A stretch of 64,000 bases of DNA from JAOUEA01 sp963825635 (GTDB taxonomy: Bacteria; Actinomycetota; UBA4738; HRBIN12). The position numbers were made by a program, and so were the translations under genes. Below the pieces are notes generated by a model. The model was not told where the DNA came from and searched no databases. It saw only the letters and a list, made by a program, of their open reading frames with translations. Each line of letters opens with the position of its first letter. Position 1 is the first letter of the stretch. This document shows, in pieces, positions 1-12,025 of the stretch. The stretch is from assembly GCA_963825635.1 (NCBI GenBank), contig CAWGTU010000001.1:1550001-1614000 (forward strand), read 5' to 3'.

Positions 1-69
1 GTGAACCTGCGACGCACTGAAGCGGCCGTGGGAAGGAACGCGGCGGCGGTCGCGTTCGAAGAGAGCGAC

Positions 70-1257
70 ATGACCGCGGACATCTACCTCGACGGAGCAT
101 CGGCCACCCCCCTGCTCCCCGAAGCGCGCGCCGCCCTCGTGGAGGCGCTCGACGACTTCGGCGACCCGCTGCTGATCCACGCCCCCGGCCGGCGGGCACG
201 CGGCCTGCTCGACGAGTCGCGCGAGACCGTCGCGTCGGCGCTCGGGGCCCAGCCGGACGAGATCGTCTTCACCTCGGGCGGTACGGAGTCGGTGGCGCTC
301 GCGATCTGGGGCGGCGTACGTGCGGTGCGGGAGCTCGGTACCCGCCTCGTCGTGAGCGCCGTGGAGCACCCCGCGGTGGGCGGCGTCGGTCACGTGCTGC
401 AGAGCGACGGCTTCGAGGTCGTGGAGATCCCGGTCGACCCCTACGGTCGCATCGACCTCGATCGCTACGCCGCCGAGATCCGAGTTCCGGGCACGCTGCT
501 GGCGAGCGTCCAACACGCCAACCACGAGCTCGGCACGATGCAGCAGATCGGCGAGGCGGCTCGGCTTGCGCGCGAGGCGAAGGTACGGTTCCACACCGAT
601 GCCTGCCAGACCGTGGGCCGGCTTCCGGTCGACGCCGAGGCGCTCGGGGTCGACCTGCTCTCCTGCTCGGCCCACAAGTTCGGAGGTCCGCCCGGGGTCG
701 GCGCGCTTTACGTGCGGCGCGGGGTCGGCGTCACCGCCTACCCGTGCGGCGACGACCGCGAGCGCAAGCGGCGCTCCGGCATGGAGAACACGCCGGGCAT
801 CGCCGCGATGGCCGCGGCGCTGCGCACCTCGCTCGAATCGATGGGCGATACGGCGGCCCGGCAGTGGGCGCTCACGGCCCGGCTGCGCGAACGCATCGAC
901 GACACGGTGCCGGGGGCGACCGTGCACGGCCACCCCACCCATCGCACACCACACCTCGTCTGTTTCAGCGTGGACGGCGTCGATGCCCCGACGCTGATGA
1001 TGGCCCTCGACGACCGCGGGTTCCACGTGGCGGCAGGCTCGCTCTGCTCGGGTCAGCCCGGCGATGCCTCGCCCGTGCTCGAGCACATCGGACGTCCGGG
1101 CGTGAGCAGCTTCCGCGTGGGGCTCGGGCCGAGCAGCACCGAGGCCGAGGTCGATGCGCTGCTCGAGACCCTGCCGAACCTCGTGGGAGAGCTCCGGGAG
1201 GTGTCGGCGCGCTCGGCGGACGCGCTCGCCCGGCTCCGAACCCCGCCGTCCCGCTGA
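70..1257 (+). CDS. Cysteine desulfurase (NifS/IscS-type, class V aminotransferase fold)
   Basis: This is a PLP enzyme that takes sulfur from L-cysteine, leaving alanine and an enzyme persulfide, for Fe-S cluster or thio-cofactor assembly. The pattern SAHKFGGP with a following GVG holds the PLP lysine, and GSLCSGQPGD near the C-terminus holds the probable persulfide cysteine. HTDACQ earlier in the chain is also typical. The length of 395 residues is usual for the family. I chose the ATG at 70 because GAAGAGAG lies just upstream and homology-like sequence (DIYLDGASATP) starts there. A GTG at position 1 would add 23 residues of poor character. The region upstream is outside the window. It is separate from the suf-linked desulfurase at 17.4 kb, so the organism has at least two. 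Confidence 0.9.
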   Translation: MTADIYLDGASATPLLPEARAALVEALDDFGDPLLIHAPGRRARGLLDESRETVASALGAQPDEIVFTSGGTESVALAIWGGVRAVRELGTRLVVSAVEHPAVGGVGHVLQSDGFEVVEIPVDPYGRIDLDRYAAEIRVPGTLLASVQHANHELGTMQQIGEAARLAREAKVRFHTDACQTVGRLPVDAEALGVDLLSCSAHKFGGPPGVGALYVRRGVGVTAYPCGDDRERKRRSGMENTPGIAAMAAALRTSLESMGDTAARQWALTARLRERIDDTVPGATVHGHPTHRTPHLVCFSVDGVDAPTLMMALDDRGFHVAAGSLCSGQPGDASPVLEHIGRPGVSSFRVGLGPSSTEAEVDALLETLPNLVGELREVSARSADALARLRTPPSR

Positions 1258-1271
1258 CGAGCATCCCCGCC

Positions 1272-1288
1272 GAGGCGAGAGGAGCCTC
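1272..1288. terminator. Weak hairpin between convergent genes
   Basis: GAGGC and GCCTC form a 5-bp stem with a 7-nt loop between the ends of the desulfurase and korB. There is no T-run, so terminator function is only suggested by position. Confidence 0.25.
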
Positions 1289-2301
1289 TACCCGACGGTC
1301 CAGGTGTCGCCGCCATGCAGCAGCGTTCCGAGATCGCCCTTGCCGAGGCGCTCCTCGGCGCTCACGAGCTGCGCGTGCATCGCCTCGCCGTAGACCGGAC
1401 GCTCGAAGTTGCGGAACACGCCGAAGCAGGTGGCCTCGTGGGGACCGAGCGAGAGGTGCGCGAGCCCGAACGGCAGCGACGGGCGCCCGCCGGCCTGGTG
1501 CACGACGATGCGATCGGGGTCGACCTCGGCCGTCTGCTTGACCTGCAGACGTCCGTTGTCGCCCACGATCACGCACTTCGTGCCCTCGTCGAAGATGATC
1601 GGCTCGCCGTCGGCCAGTCGGATCTGGTGATGCACGCCCTCGGACTTCTCGCGCAGCAGGTCGAACGCGCCGTCGTTGAACACGTTGCAGTTCTGGTAGA
1701 TCTCGACGAACGCGGTGCCGCGGTGAGCCGCGGCCTGCCGGAGCACCTCGGTCAGGTGCTGGCGGTCGTTGTCGATCGTGCGAGCGACGAACGTTCCCTC
1801 GGCCCCGAGCGCCACGGCGATCGGGTTGAACGGGTGGTCGACCGAGCCGAACGGCGTCGACTTGGTGACCTTCCCCTCCTCGCTGGTCGGCGAGTACTGG
1901 CCCTTCGTCAGGCCGTAGATCTGGTTGTTGAACATCAGGATCTTGATGTTCACGTTCCGCCGCAGGGCGTGGATCAGGTGGTTCCCGCCGATCGAGAGCC
2001 CGTCACCGTCGCCGGTCACGACCCAGACGCTCAGCTCGGGGCTCGCGGTCGCGATGCCCGTGGCGATCGCCGGCGCGCGGCCGTGGATGCCGTGCACCCC
2101 GTAGGTGTCCATGTAGTAGGTGAACCGCCCGCTGCAGCCGATGCCGCTCACGAACACGGTCTTGTGCGGCTCGATGCCGAGCTCGGGCATGAACCCCTGC
2201 ACGGCCGAGAGGATCGCGTAGTCGCCGCAGCCCGGGCACCAGCGCACCTCCTGGTCGGAGGTGAAGTCCTTCTTCGTGAGCGTCTCGACCACGTCAGTCA
2301 T
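1288..2301 (-). CDS. korB: 2-oxoacid:ferredoxin oxidoreductase, beta subunit
   Basis: This is the thiamine-diphosphate-binding subunit of a CoA-acylating 2-oxoacid (probably 2-oxoglutarate) ferredoxin oxidoreductase. Visible motifs are CPGCGDY near the N-terminus, GIGCSGR, and the ThDP/Mg motif GDGDGLSIGGNHLIHA followed by NNQIYGLTKGQ. These cysteines are expected to bind the [4Fe-4S] cluster. The protein has 337 residues, as usual for KorB. The ATG at 2301 was chosen because MTDVVETL begins the conserved region. It overlaps the end of korA by 8 nt, so the two are probably translated together. The alternative is a pyruvate-specific enzyme; substrate cannot be told from sequence by eye. Confidence 0.93.
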   Translation of the reverse strand: MTDVVETLTKKDFTSDQEVRWCPGCGDYAILSAVQGFMPELGIEPHKTVFVSGIGCSGRFTYYMDTYGVHGIHGRAPAIATGIATASPELSVWVVTGDGDGLSIGGNHLIHALRRNVNIKILMFNNQIYGLTKGQYSPTSEEGKVTKSTPFGSVDHPFNPIAVALGAEGTFVARTIDNDRQHLTEVLRQAAAHRGTAFVEIYQNCNVFNDGAFDLLREKSEGVHHQIRLADGEPIIFDEGTKCVIVGDNGRLQVKQTAEVDPDRIVVHQAGGRPSLPFGLAHLSLGPHEATCFGVFRNFERPVYGEAMHAQLVSAEERLGKGDLGTLLHGGDTWTVG

Positions 2302-4129
2302 GCAGCACCCGCTCGATCTCCTCTTCCAGGTCCTCCGCGAAGATCGGGAGGCCCTGCACCTTGGTGAAGCTCTTGGCATCGACGAGGAACCTCGCCCTGA
2401 TCAACATCGCGAGCTGACCCATGTTCATCTCGGGAATCAGCACCGTGCGGTACGCCCTCACCACGTCGCCGGTGTTGACCGGGAACGGGTTGAGGTGACG
2501 CATGTGTGCGGTCGCCACCGTGCCTCCGCGATCGCGGACGCGGTTCGCCGCGGCGCGGATCGTACCGAGCGACGAGCCCCATCCGAGCACGAGCACCTCG
2601 GCCTCGCCCGACGGATCATCGACCTCGAGCGGCGGGATGTCATCGGCGATGCCGTCGACCTTGGCCTGGCGCAGGTGGGTCATGCGCTCGTGGTTCTCGG
2701 GGTCGTAGCTGATGTTGCCCGTGCCGTCCTCCCTCTCGAGGCCGCCGACGCGGTGCACGAGGCCGGGGGTGCCGGGCACGGCCCACGGCCTCGCCAGCTT
2801 CTCGTCGCGCGCGTACGGCAGGAACCCGTCACCGTCGGGCGCCGCGAAGTTGGGATCGATCTGGGGCAGGTCGGCCACCTCCGGAACCCGCCAGGGCTCC
2901 GACGAGTTCGACAGGAACGTGTCGGAGAGCACGATGACCGGCGTCCGGTAGCGCACGGCGATGCGTGCGGCTTCCAGGGCGACCGCGAAGCAGTCCGACG
3001 GCGACGACGCCGCGACGATCGGCATCGGGCTCTCGCCGTGGCGACCGAACATCGCGAGCAGCAGGTCGCCCTGCTCCGTCTTCGTGGGCAGGCCGGTCGA
3101 CGGCCCGCCGCGCTGCACGTCGACGATCACCATGGGCAGCTCCATGATCACCGCCAAGCCCAGCGTCTCGGCCTTCAGGTCCATGCCGGGGCCGCTCGTG
3201 CCGGTCACCGCGAGGTGGCCGGCGAACGCCGCGCCGAGCGCCACGTTGGCGGCCGCGATCTCGTCCTCGGCCTGCAGCGTGATCACACCGAAGTTCTTGT
3301 GCCGCGACAGCTCGTGGAGCAGCTCGGACGCCGGCGTGATCGGGTAGCTCGCGTAGAACAACGTCAGCCCGCTCCGCTGCGACGCTGCGATCAGCCCCCA
3401 TGACAGGGCGGTCGAGCCGGCGATGTTGCGGTAGGTGCCCGGGTCGACAGGCGCGGCGGCGATCTTGTACGAATGGGCGAACAGCTCCGTCGTCTCGCCG
3501 AAGTTGTACCCGGCCTTGAACGCCGCGACGTTCGCGTCGTAGATCTCCTGCTTGCCACCGAACTTCCGCTCGAGCCAGTCGAGCGTCGTCTGGGTCGGGC
3601 GCCCGAACATCCACGAGACGAGACCCAGCGCGAACATGTTCTTCGCGCGTTCGGCCTCCTTCTTCCCGATGCCGACGCCCTCGGTCGCGCGCACCGTGAT
3701 CGAGGTCATGGGCACCTTGTAGAGCTGGTAGCCGTCGAGCGAGCCGTCGGTGGTGGGATCGGACGCATACCCGGCCTTCTCGACGTTGCGTTGCGTGAAG
3801 GCGTCCTCGTTCACGATCACGATGCCGCCGGGATCCACCTTCGACAGGTCGGCCTTGAGCGCCGCCGGGTTCATCGCGACGAGCACATCGGCGTGGTCGC
3901 CGGGCGTGGTGATGTCGCTCGACGCGAACTGGATCTGGAACGCGGAGACGCCGTGCACGGTGCCGGCAGGGGCCCTGATCTCTGCCGGGAAGTCGGGCAG
4001 GGTCGCGAGGTCGTTGCCGAGCACCGCGGTGGCGGACGTGAAGCGGTCACCCGTGAGCTGCATGCCGTCGCCCGAGTCGCCGGCGAACCGTACGACGACG
4101 CGTTCCTTCTCTTCGACGGTCTTGGTCAT
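2294..4129 (-). CDS. korA: 2-oxoacid:ferredoxin oxidoreductase, fused gamma-alpha subunit
   Basis: This is the partner of KorB. The N-terminal part (about residues 10-190) is the gamma domain, starting RVVVRFAGDSGDGMQLTGDRF. The rest is the alpha pyrimidine-binding and transketolase C-terminal domains, with YASYPITPASELLHELSRH as the alpha hallmark and GTSGPGMDLKAE following. The protein has 611 residues, matching the fused KorA known from mycobacteria. No ferredoxin-type cluster domain is present, so electrons presumably go from the KorB cluster to an external ferredoxin. The ATG at 4129 gives the MTKTVEEKERVV start; an ATG 66 nt upstream would add low-complexity sequence. It is first in a two-gene operon, divergent from the aldo/keto reductase at 4281. 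Confidence 0.93.
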   Translation of the reverse strand: MTKTVEEKERVVVRFAGDSGDGMQLTGDRFTSATAVLGNDLATLPDFPAEIRAPAGTVHGVSAFQIQFASSDITTPGDHADVLVAMNPAALKADLSKVDPGGIVIVNEDAFTQRNVEKAGYASDPTTDGSLDGYQLYKVPMTSITVRATEGVGIGKKEAERAKNMFALGLVSWMFGRPTQTTLDWLERKFGGKQEIYDANVAAFKAGYNFGETTELFAHSYKIAAAPVDPGTYRNIAGSTALSWGLIAASQRSGLTLFYASYPITPASELLHELSRHKNFGVITLQAEDEIAAANVALGAAFAGHLAVTGTSGPGMDLKAETLGLAVIMELPMVIVDVQRGGPSTGLPTKTEQGDLLLAMFGRHGESPMPIVAASSPSDCFAVALEAARIAVRYRTPVIVLSDTFLSNSSEPWRVPEVADLPQIDPNFAAPDGDGFLPYARDEKLARPWAVPGTPGLVHRVGGLEREDGTGNISYDPENHERMTHLRQAKVDGIADDIPPLEVDDPSGEAEVLVLGWGSSLGTIRAAANRVRDRGGTVATAHMRHLNPFPVNTGDVVRAYRTVLIPEMNMGQLAMLIRARFLVDAKSFTKVQGLPIFAEDLEEEIERVLHD

Positions 4130-4280
4130 GCGTGCGCGGCTGCGGAGGCCGCTGCTCCTTCCGGTGCCGGGGCTGGCCACTTCGGGGCTGGCCATGCGGG
4201 CTGGCTCGTCGAGGGACCCTCGGTCACTAGGGTACTGCGGCGCCGGGTTCGCGACGGCACGCTCCGAGTAGATTCACATC

Positions 4281-5243
4281 ATGAGGACACATCGGCTGGG
4301 ATCGCAGGGACCGGAGCTGTCGGTCGTGGGCTACGGCGCGTGGGAAGCGGGCGGCACGGCATGGGGCCCGAACGAGTCCGACGACGCCGTGATCGGCGCG
4401 ATGCGGGCGGCCCTCGACGCCGGCATCACCTGGATCGACACCGCGGAGGTGTACGGCGACGGGGTCTCGGAGTCCCTGGTCGGACGCGCGGTCGCCGGAC
4501 GTCGCGGCGAGGTGACCGTGGCGTCGAAGGTCGCCCCGCAGCCCGAGGGGAGCGGCGTCCGGCCCGATCGGATCGTGGCGGCATGCGACGCCTCGCTCGC
4601 GCGACTCGGCGTGGACGCGATCGATCTCTACCAGCTGCACTGGCCCGACGATGCCGTCCCCGTCGAGGAGTCGTGGGGGGCGATGGCTGGACTGCAGGAT
4701 GCCGGGAAGGTCCGCTGGATCGGCGTGTCGAACTTCGACCGCGCCCTGATCGAGCGCTGCGAGGGCGTTCGGCACGTCGACTCGCTGCAGCCGGAGTTCT
4801 CGATGCTGCGGCGCGAACAGGCCGACCTGGTCGCATGGTGCGGAGAGCGCGGCACCGGCGTCGTGAGCTACGGACCGCTCGCGTTCGGGCTCCTGACGGG
4901 CGCGATCACGGCGGCGACGACCTTCCCTGAGGGTGACTGGCGTGGCCAAGGAGGTGAGCCGGACGATCCCGACGAGGTCGACCTGTTCGATGCCGACGTC
5001 CTCCCGAGGGCGCTCGATCTCGTGGAGCGGCTGCGTCCGATCGCGGAGGACCTCGGTGCCACGCTTGCCCAGCTCGCGCTGGCCTGGAACGTGCATCAGG
5101 CGGGCGTGACCAGCGCGATCGCCGGGAGCAGGAACCCCGAGCACGTGCGGACGAACGCGGCGGCGGGTGACCTCTCGCTCGACACAGCAACCCTCTCGGA
5201 GATCGATGCCCTGCTCGACGGCGTCGATCTCGCGGGCACGTGA
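4281..5243 (+). CDS. Aldo/keto reductase
   Basis: This is an NAD(P)H-dependent oxidoreductase of the (beta/alpha)8 AKR family, 320 residues. The catalytic tetrad positions can be seen: Asp in WIDTAEVYGDG, Tyr in VYGDG, Lys in VASKV and His in LYQLHWPD. The nucleotide-binding end AIAGSRNPEHVRTN is also typical. The substrate cannot be predicted. A TAGATT box at 4269-4274 lies only 6 nt before the ATG, so the mRNA may be leaderless. The gene converges on the cyclic-nucleotide-binding gene, with a strong hairpin between them. Confidence 0.88.
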   Translation: MRTHRLGSQGPELSVVGYGAWEAGGTAWGPNESDDAVIGAMRAALDAGITWIDTAEVYGDGVSESLVGRAVAGRRGEVTVASKVAPQPEGSGVRPDRIVAACDASLARLGVDAIDLYQLHWPDDAVPVEESWGAMAGLQDAGKVRWIGVSNFDRALIERCEGVRHVDSLQPEFSMLRREQADLVAWCGERGTGVVSYGPLAFGLLTGAITAATTFPEGDWRGQGGEPDDPDEVDLFDADVLPRALDLVERLRPIAEDLGATLAQLALAWNVHQAGVTSAIAGSRNPEHVRTNAAAGDLSLDTATLSEIDALLDGVDLAGT

Positions 5244-5244
5244 C

Positions 5245-5264
5245 GCCCACGTCGGCGCGTGGGC
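5245..5264. terminator. Hairpin, bidirectional terminator candidate
   Basis: GCCCACG and CGTGGGC form a perfect 7-bp stem with a 6-nt loop, directly after the aldo/keto reductase stop codon and before the end of the opposing gene. It has no clear T-run. Confidence 0.5.
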
Positions 5265-5273
5265 CGAGCGAGC

Positions 5274-5774
5274 TCAGGCCGAGCGCTCGACCTGGCGGAT
5301 GCGCCGGACGATGCCGTCGAGCAGCTTCAGCGTGATCTGCGGCTCGTCCTCGAGCAGCGTCAGCAGGTGACGACGGAACAGCCGCAGCACGCGCAGCGGG
5401 GTGACGGCCACCACCGAGGCGCTCCGGGGCTGGGCATCGATCGCGGCGAGCTCGCCGAAGAAGTCACCCGGCAGCACGGTGCCGACCTTCCGCGAGCCTC
5501 GGACGACCTTGCCTTCGCCCGCGAGCACGACGAACAGCGTCTCCCCGAGCTCACCCTCCCGCACGACGGCGTCTCCGGGCTCGAACGTGAGCTCATCGGT
5601 GTCGGCGGCGAGGCGTTGGAGATGCTTCTGCGAGAAGTCCGCGAACAGGGGCACGCCGGCGAGCGCGGTCGCGGTCTGACGCCTCGTCCGCTTGATCGGC
5701 TGCTCGGGCTGGCGAGCCACCGGGCCGCGACCCGCGGACTCCCGTCGCCACAGGTCCGGGAAGCTCTGACTCAT
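5274..5774 (-). CDS. Cyclic nucleotide-binding domain protein
   Basis: This 166-residue protein has one cNMP-binding (CRP-like) domain over about residues 30-150. It shows FADFSQKHLQRLAADTDELTFEPGDAVVREG, the phosphate-binding-cassette region (GDFFGELAAIDAQPRSASVVAVT) and the exit helix. There is no DNA-binding helix-turn-helix after the domain, so it is not a CRP-type transcription factor as it stands. It more likely senses a cyclic nucleotide and acts through protein contact. TAGGCT sits 7 nt before the ATG, suggesting a leaderless transcript. A class III cyclase domain is encoded at 61.5 kb in this window, a possible but unproven source of ligand. Confidence 0.82.
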   Translation of the reverse strand: MSQSFPDLWRRESAGRGPVARQPEQPIKRTRRQTATALAGVPLFADFSQKHLQRLAADTDELTFEPGDAVVREGELGETLFVVLAGEGKVVRGSRKVGTVLPGDFFGELAAIDAQPRSASVVAVTPLRVLRLFRRHLLTLLEDEPQITLKLLDGIVRRIRQVERSA

Positions 5775-5881
5775 GGACGGGAGCCTACCCCGGCGCCCCC
5801 GTACGGAGCCAGCCGTCCTCCTCGAGTCACTCGTCGGGCCGGTTGTGGCCGGTGACGAGGGCCGCCGCTAGGGTGAAGCGC

Positions 5882-9520
<3,639 letters not shown>

Positions 9521-9859
9521 CCGGGCGCACGTCGGCTGGGTTCCTGCATGAGACGACGCTCGTGAGCCGCTCATGGTCCCCTCATGTCCTGCTCCTACGG
9601 TTGGGGTGCAGGGCCAGACGACCTCGACACACGACAACAAGAGTCGACGATGAGGACGTGCGGACGGCGTTTCCCGTGGGGACATCAACGACGACACCTC
9701 GCGTTCAACGCTCGTCGAGGCGACCGAGCGTCCGTCTCCGGCCTAACTGGCCGAGACGATCGAGCCGCTCCTCTCGACGCCGCCACGGTTCCGCCTGAAG
9801 AGCCTGCGGCCACGCTGAAGCCGGGGCCGGTGGTCGGGTGCCGCTGGTAGCGTCGAAGC
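9521..9859. other. Intergenic region with tandem 11-bp units, no supportable gene
   Basis: No convincing coding sequence was found in these 339 nt. Three contiguous 11-mers at 9569-9601 (GCTCATGGTCC, CCTCATGTCCT, GCTCCTACGGT) have the spacing of direct repeats bound by OmpR/PhoB-type regulators. An ATG at 9650 opens a short frame of unremarkable composition. TAGCGT at 9848-9853 is the likely -10 box of the next gene. Confidence 0.4.
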
Positions 9860-11131
9860 ATGACCAGCTTCTGGCACCCATTCGCAGACATGCACGCCGT
9901 CGAGGCGGACGGCGTGACGACGCTCATCAGCGGCGAGGGCGCCTACGTGATCGACGACACCGGTCGCCGCTACCTCGATGCCACGGCCTCGCTCTGGTAC
10001 TGCAACGTCGGCTGGGGGCGTGGCGAGATCGCGGACGCCGTCGCCGCCCAGATGCGCGAGCTCCCCGCCTACTCCGCGTTCGGCGACCTCACGAACCGAC
10101 CCGCCGAGGCGCTCGCCGAGCGCGTGTCTTCACTCGCACCGGTCGAGGGCTCGAAGGTCTTCCTCACCAGCGGCGGTTCGGACTCGATCGACACCGCCAC
10201 GAAGATGGCGCGCCGGTACTGGCAGCTGCGGGGAGAGCCCGAGCGCAGCGTGTTGATCCGGCGCGAGAAGGCCTATCACGGCATGCACACTGCGGGCACC
10301 TCGCTCGCCGGGATCCCGGCGAACGCGGCGGGCCACGGCGAGCTCATCGAGGACGTGACGGAGGTCCCGTGGGACGACGCCGAGGCGCTGCGCGCCGCGA
10401 TCGAGGACGATGGGCCCGGCCGCGTCGCCGCGTTCTTCTGCGAACCGGTGATCGGCGCCGGCGGGGTGTTCCCGCCACCGCCCGGCTACCTCGAGGCCGC
10501 GCGCACGGCATGCCGCGAGCTCGGGGTGCTGTTCGTGGCCGACGAGGTGATCACCGGGTTCGGCCGCACCGGGGACTGGTTCGCCTCGACGCGCTTCGAA
10601 CTCGACCCCGACATCGTCACCTGTGCGAAGGGCATCACGAGCGGGTACCTGCCGATGGGCGGCGTGATCGCGGCGCCGTGGGTGGCCGAGCCGTTCTGGG
10701 CCGAGGGTGCCGGGCTCTGGCGCCACGGCTACACGTACAGCGGCCACGCGTCGGTGGCCGCAGCCGCCCTCGCGAACCTCGACATCATGGAACGTGAGGG
10801 TCTGTGCGAGCGCGCCCTCAAGCTCGAGGCACCGTTGTTCGATGCCTTGCTCCCGCTGGCCGAGCATGAGCTGGTCGAAGAGGTGCGTGGCGGCGTCGGG
10901 CTGCTCGCGGCCGTCAATCTGCGTCAGGACCTCGTTGCGGACGATCCGTCGCTGCCGGCGCAGGTCGGCATGGCCTGCCGCGAGGCCGGCATGCTGGTGC
11001 GACCGCTCGTGGGCGGCGCGATCGCGGTCTCCCCCCCGCTCGTGATCGGCGACGAGGAGATCGCGGAGATCGCCCGGGCGTTCACGGCAGGACTGGACGC
11101 TGTCGCGGTTCGCTCGTCTCGTCTGGATTAG
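9860..11131 (+). CDS. Class III aminotransferase (aspartate aminotransferase family)
   Basis: This is a PLP-dependent transaminase of the omega-aminotransferase/acetylornithine type, 423 residues. It begins FWHPFADMHAVEADG, a start typical of beta-alanine/pyruvate or putrescine-type enzymes. FVADEVITGFGRTG carries the cofactor aspartate and CAKGITSGYLPMGG the PLP lysine. HGYTYSGHASVAAAALANLD is also characteristic. The donor amine cannot be set by eye. TAGCGT lies 6 nt before the ATG, so the transcript may be leaderless. It converges on the IscA-type gene with only 18 nt between stops. Confidence 0.9.
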   Translation: MTSFWHPFADMHAVEADGVTTLISGEGAYVIDDTGRRYLDATASLWYCNVGWGRGEIADAVAAQMRELPAYSAFGDLTNRPAEALAERVSSLAPVEGSKVFLTSGGSDSIDTATKMARRYWQLRGEPERSVLIRREKAYHGMHTAGTSLAGIPANAAGHGELIEDVTEVPWDDAEALRAAIEDDGPGRVAAFFCEPVIGAGGVFPPPPGYLEAARTACRELGVLFVADEVITGFGRTGDWFASTRFELDPDIVTCAKGITSGYLPMGGVIAAPWVAEPFWAEGAGLWRHGYTYSGHASVAAAALANLDIMEREGLCERALKLEAPLFDALLPLAEHELVEEVRGGVGLLAAVNLRQDLVADDPSLPAQVGMACREAGMLVRPLVGGAIAVSPPLVIGDEEIAEIARAFTAGLDAVAVRSSRLD

Positions 11132-11149
11132 GCGCAGCGGGACGCCGCG

Positions 11150-11470
11150 TCAGTGGAACGAGTTGCCGCAGGCGCAGCCGCCCTGGGCGGCGGGATTGTC
11201 GATCGTGAACCCGGTCTGCTCGAGGGTGTCGACGAAGTCGATCGTGGCCTGCGAAAGGTACGGCACGCTCATCTTGTCCATCACGAGGCGCACGCCGAAC
11301 TGCTCCTCAGCCTGATCCTTCTCCCCGACTTGGTCGTCGAGGTACATCGCGTACCGCAGTCCCGAGCACCCACCGGGCTGCACGGCGACGCGCAGCGCGA
11401 TGTCGTCACGGCCTTCCTCGGCCAGCAACTCCTTGACCTTGCCGGCAGCGTTCTCGGTGAGCGTGATCAT
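11150..11470 (-). CDS. HesB/IscA/ErpA-type iron-sulfur carrier
   Basis: This 106-residue A-type carrier accepts and delivers Fe-S clusters to apo-proteins. The three conserved cysteines are visible, one in PGGCSGLRYAMYLDD and two in the C-terminal GGCACGNSF. The ATG at 11470 was chosen because MITLTENAAGKVKELL is the standard start and GGAGGAACG precedes it. The gene has a normal leader: a -10-like TAGGAT at 11505-11510 lies about 35 nt upstream. A dyad related to those of the suf operon and the sulfurtransferase lies just beyond it. It probably works with the suf system at 17-22.5 kb. Confidence 0.93.
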   Translation of the reverse strand: MITLTENAAGKVKELLAEEGRDDIALRVAVQPGGCSGLRYAMYLDDQVGEKDQAEEQFGVRLVMDKMSVPYLSQATIDFVDTLEQTGFTIDNPAAQGGCACGNSFH

Positions 11471-11504
11471 CGTTCCTCCGGAATGGGGTCGGGGCGATCC
11501 AGAT

Positions 11505-11510
11505 ATCCTA
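11505..11510 (-). promoter_or_regulatory. -10 box of the IscA-type gene
   Basis: The minus strand reads TAGGAT, about 35 nt before the start codon. No good -35 box is seen; the related dyad occupies that area. Confidence 0.4.
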
Positions 11511-11525
11511 CCCGGCGGCGCGCGC

Positions 11526-11550
11526 AAACCCGACCTCTTCGGTGGGGAAC
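11526..11550 (-). promoter_or_regulatory. Dyad upstream of the IscA-type gene, related to the suf site
   Basis: On the plus strand the site reads AAACCCGACC-N5-GGTGGGGAAC. Its left half differs at one base from the AAATCCGACC half-sites before sufB and the sulfurtransferase. Minus-strand bases 11535-11514 match plus-strand 22631-22652 at 20 of 22 positions. It lies just upstream of the -10 box, where a regulator could act. Confidence 0.5.
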
Positions 11551-11554
11551 CTCC

Positions 11555-12025
11555 TCAGCCCGCCGCCAGGTCGATCACGATCGCCCCGCTCACGCGCACG
11601 AGATCGTCCGGGGTCATCGGGAACACCGAATCGGGCGTCCCCGCGGCCGCCCACACCTCCGCGAACGCGAGGAGGGTCTCGTCGACGAAGGTCCGCACCG
11701 GCTCCGGGAAGCCGAACGGCGGGGTGCCGCCGACCGCGAACCCGGTCGCGGACCGGGCTTCCTCGGGGGTCGCCCTCCGCACTGACCCGGCGCCGCCCGC
11801 GGCCGCGAGCTTCGCCTCGTCGACCCGGTTCGACCCCGACGTGAGCGCGAGCACCGGCCGATCGTCGGCCATGAAGACCAGCGACTTCACGATCTGCCCC
11901 ACATCGCATCCGATCGCCCGCGCGGCGTCGTCGGCCGTCTTCGTGCCCTCGGGGAAGCGGCGCGTCTCGGGATCGAGCCCTCGAGCCCTGGCGGCATCGG
12001 CGAACCTGTCCACGGCGCCGCTCAC
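11555..12025 (-). CDS. YbaK/EbsC-family aminoacyl-tRNA deacylase-like protein
   Basis: This 156-residue protein has the YbaK/ProX fold, whose members remove wrongly attached amino acids from tRNA. Visible family features are RRFPEGTKTADDAARAIGCDVGQIVKSLVF with the conserved lysine in VKSLVF, then LALTSGSNRVDEAKLA and GFAVGGTPPFGF. The specific mischarged tRNA is not predictable. Its ATG overlaps the end of the glycerate kinase gene by 4 nt (12022-12025), indicating translational coupling, although the two functions are unrelated. Confidence 0.88.
   Translation of the reverse strand: MSGAVDRFADAARARGLDPETRRFPEGTKTADDAARAIGCDVGQIVKSLVFMADDRPVLALTSGSNRVDEAKLAAAGGAGSVRRATPEEARSATGFAVGGTPPFGFPEPVRTFVDETLLAFAEVWAAAGTPDSVFPMTPDDLVRVSGAIVIDLAAG

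Noticed and set aside
5775..5881. Possible cobalamin riboswitch before metH
   Set aside because: The 107-nt gap lacks the B12-box pattern and is too short for a riboswitch with its expression platform.
9584..9850. An open frame of 88 codons in the metH-aminotransferase gap
   Set aside because: Arg/Pro-rich, no motif, weak start; treated as non-coding.
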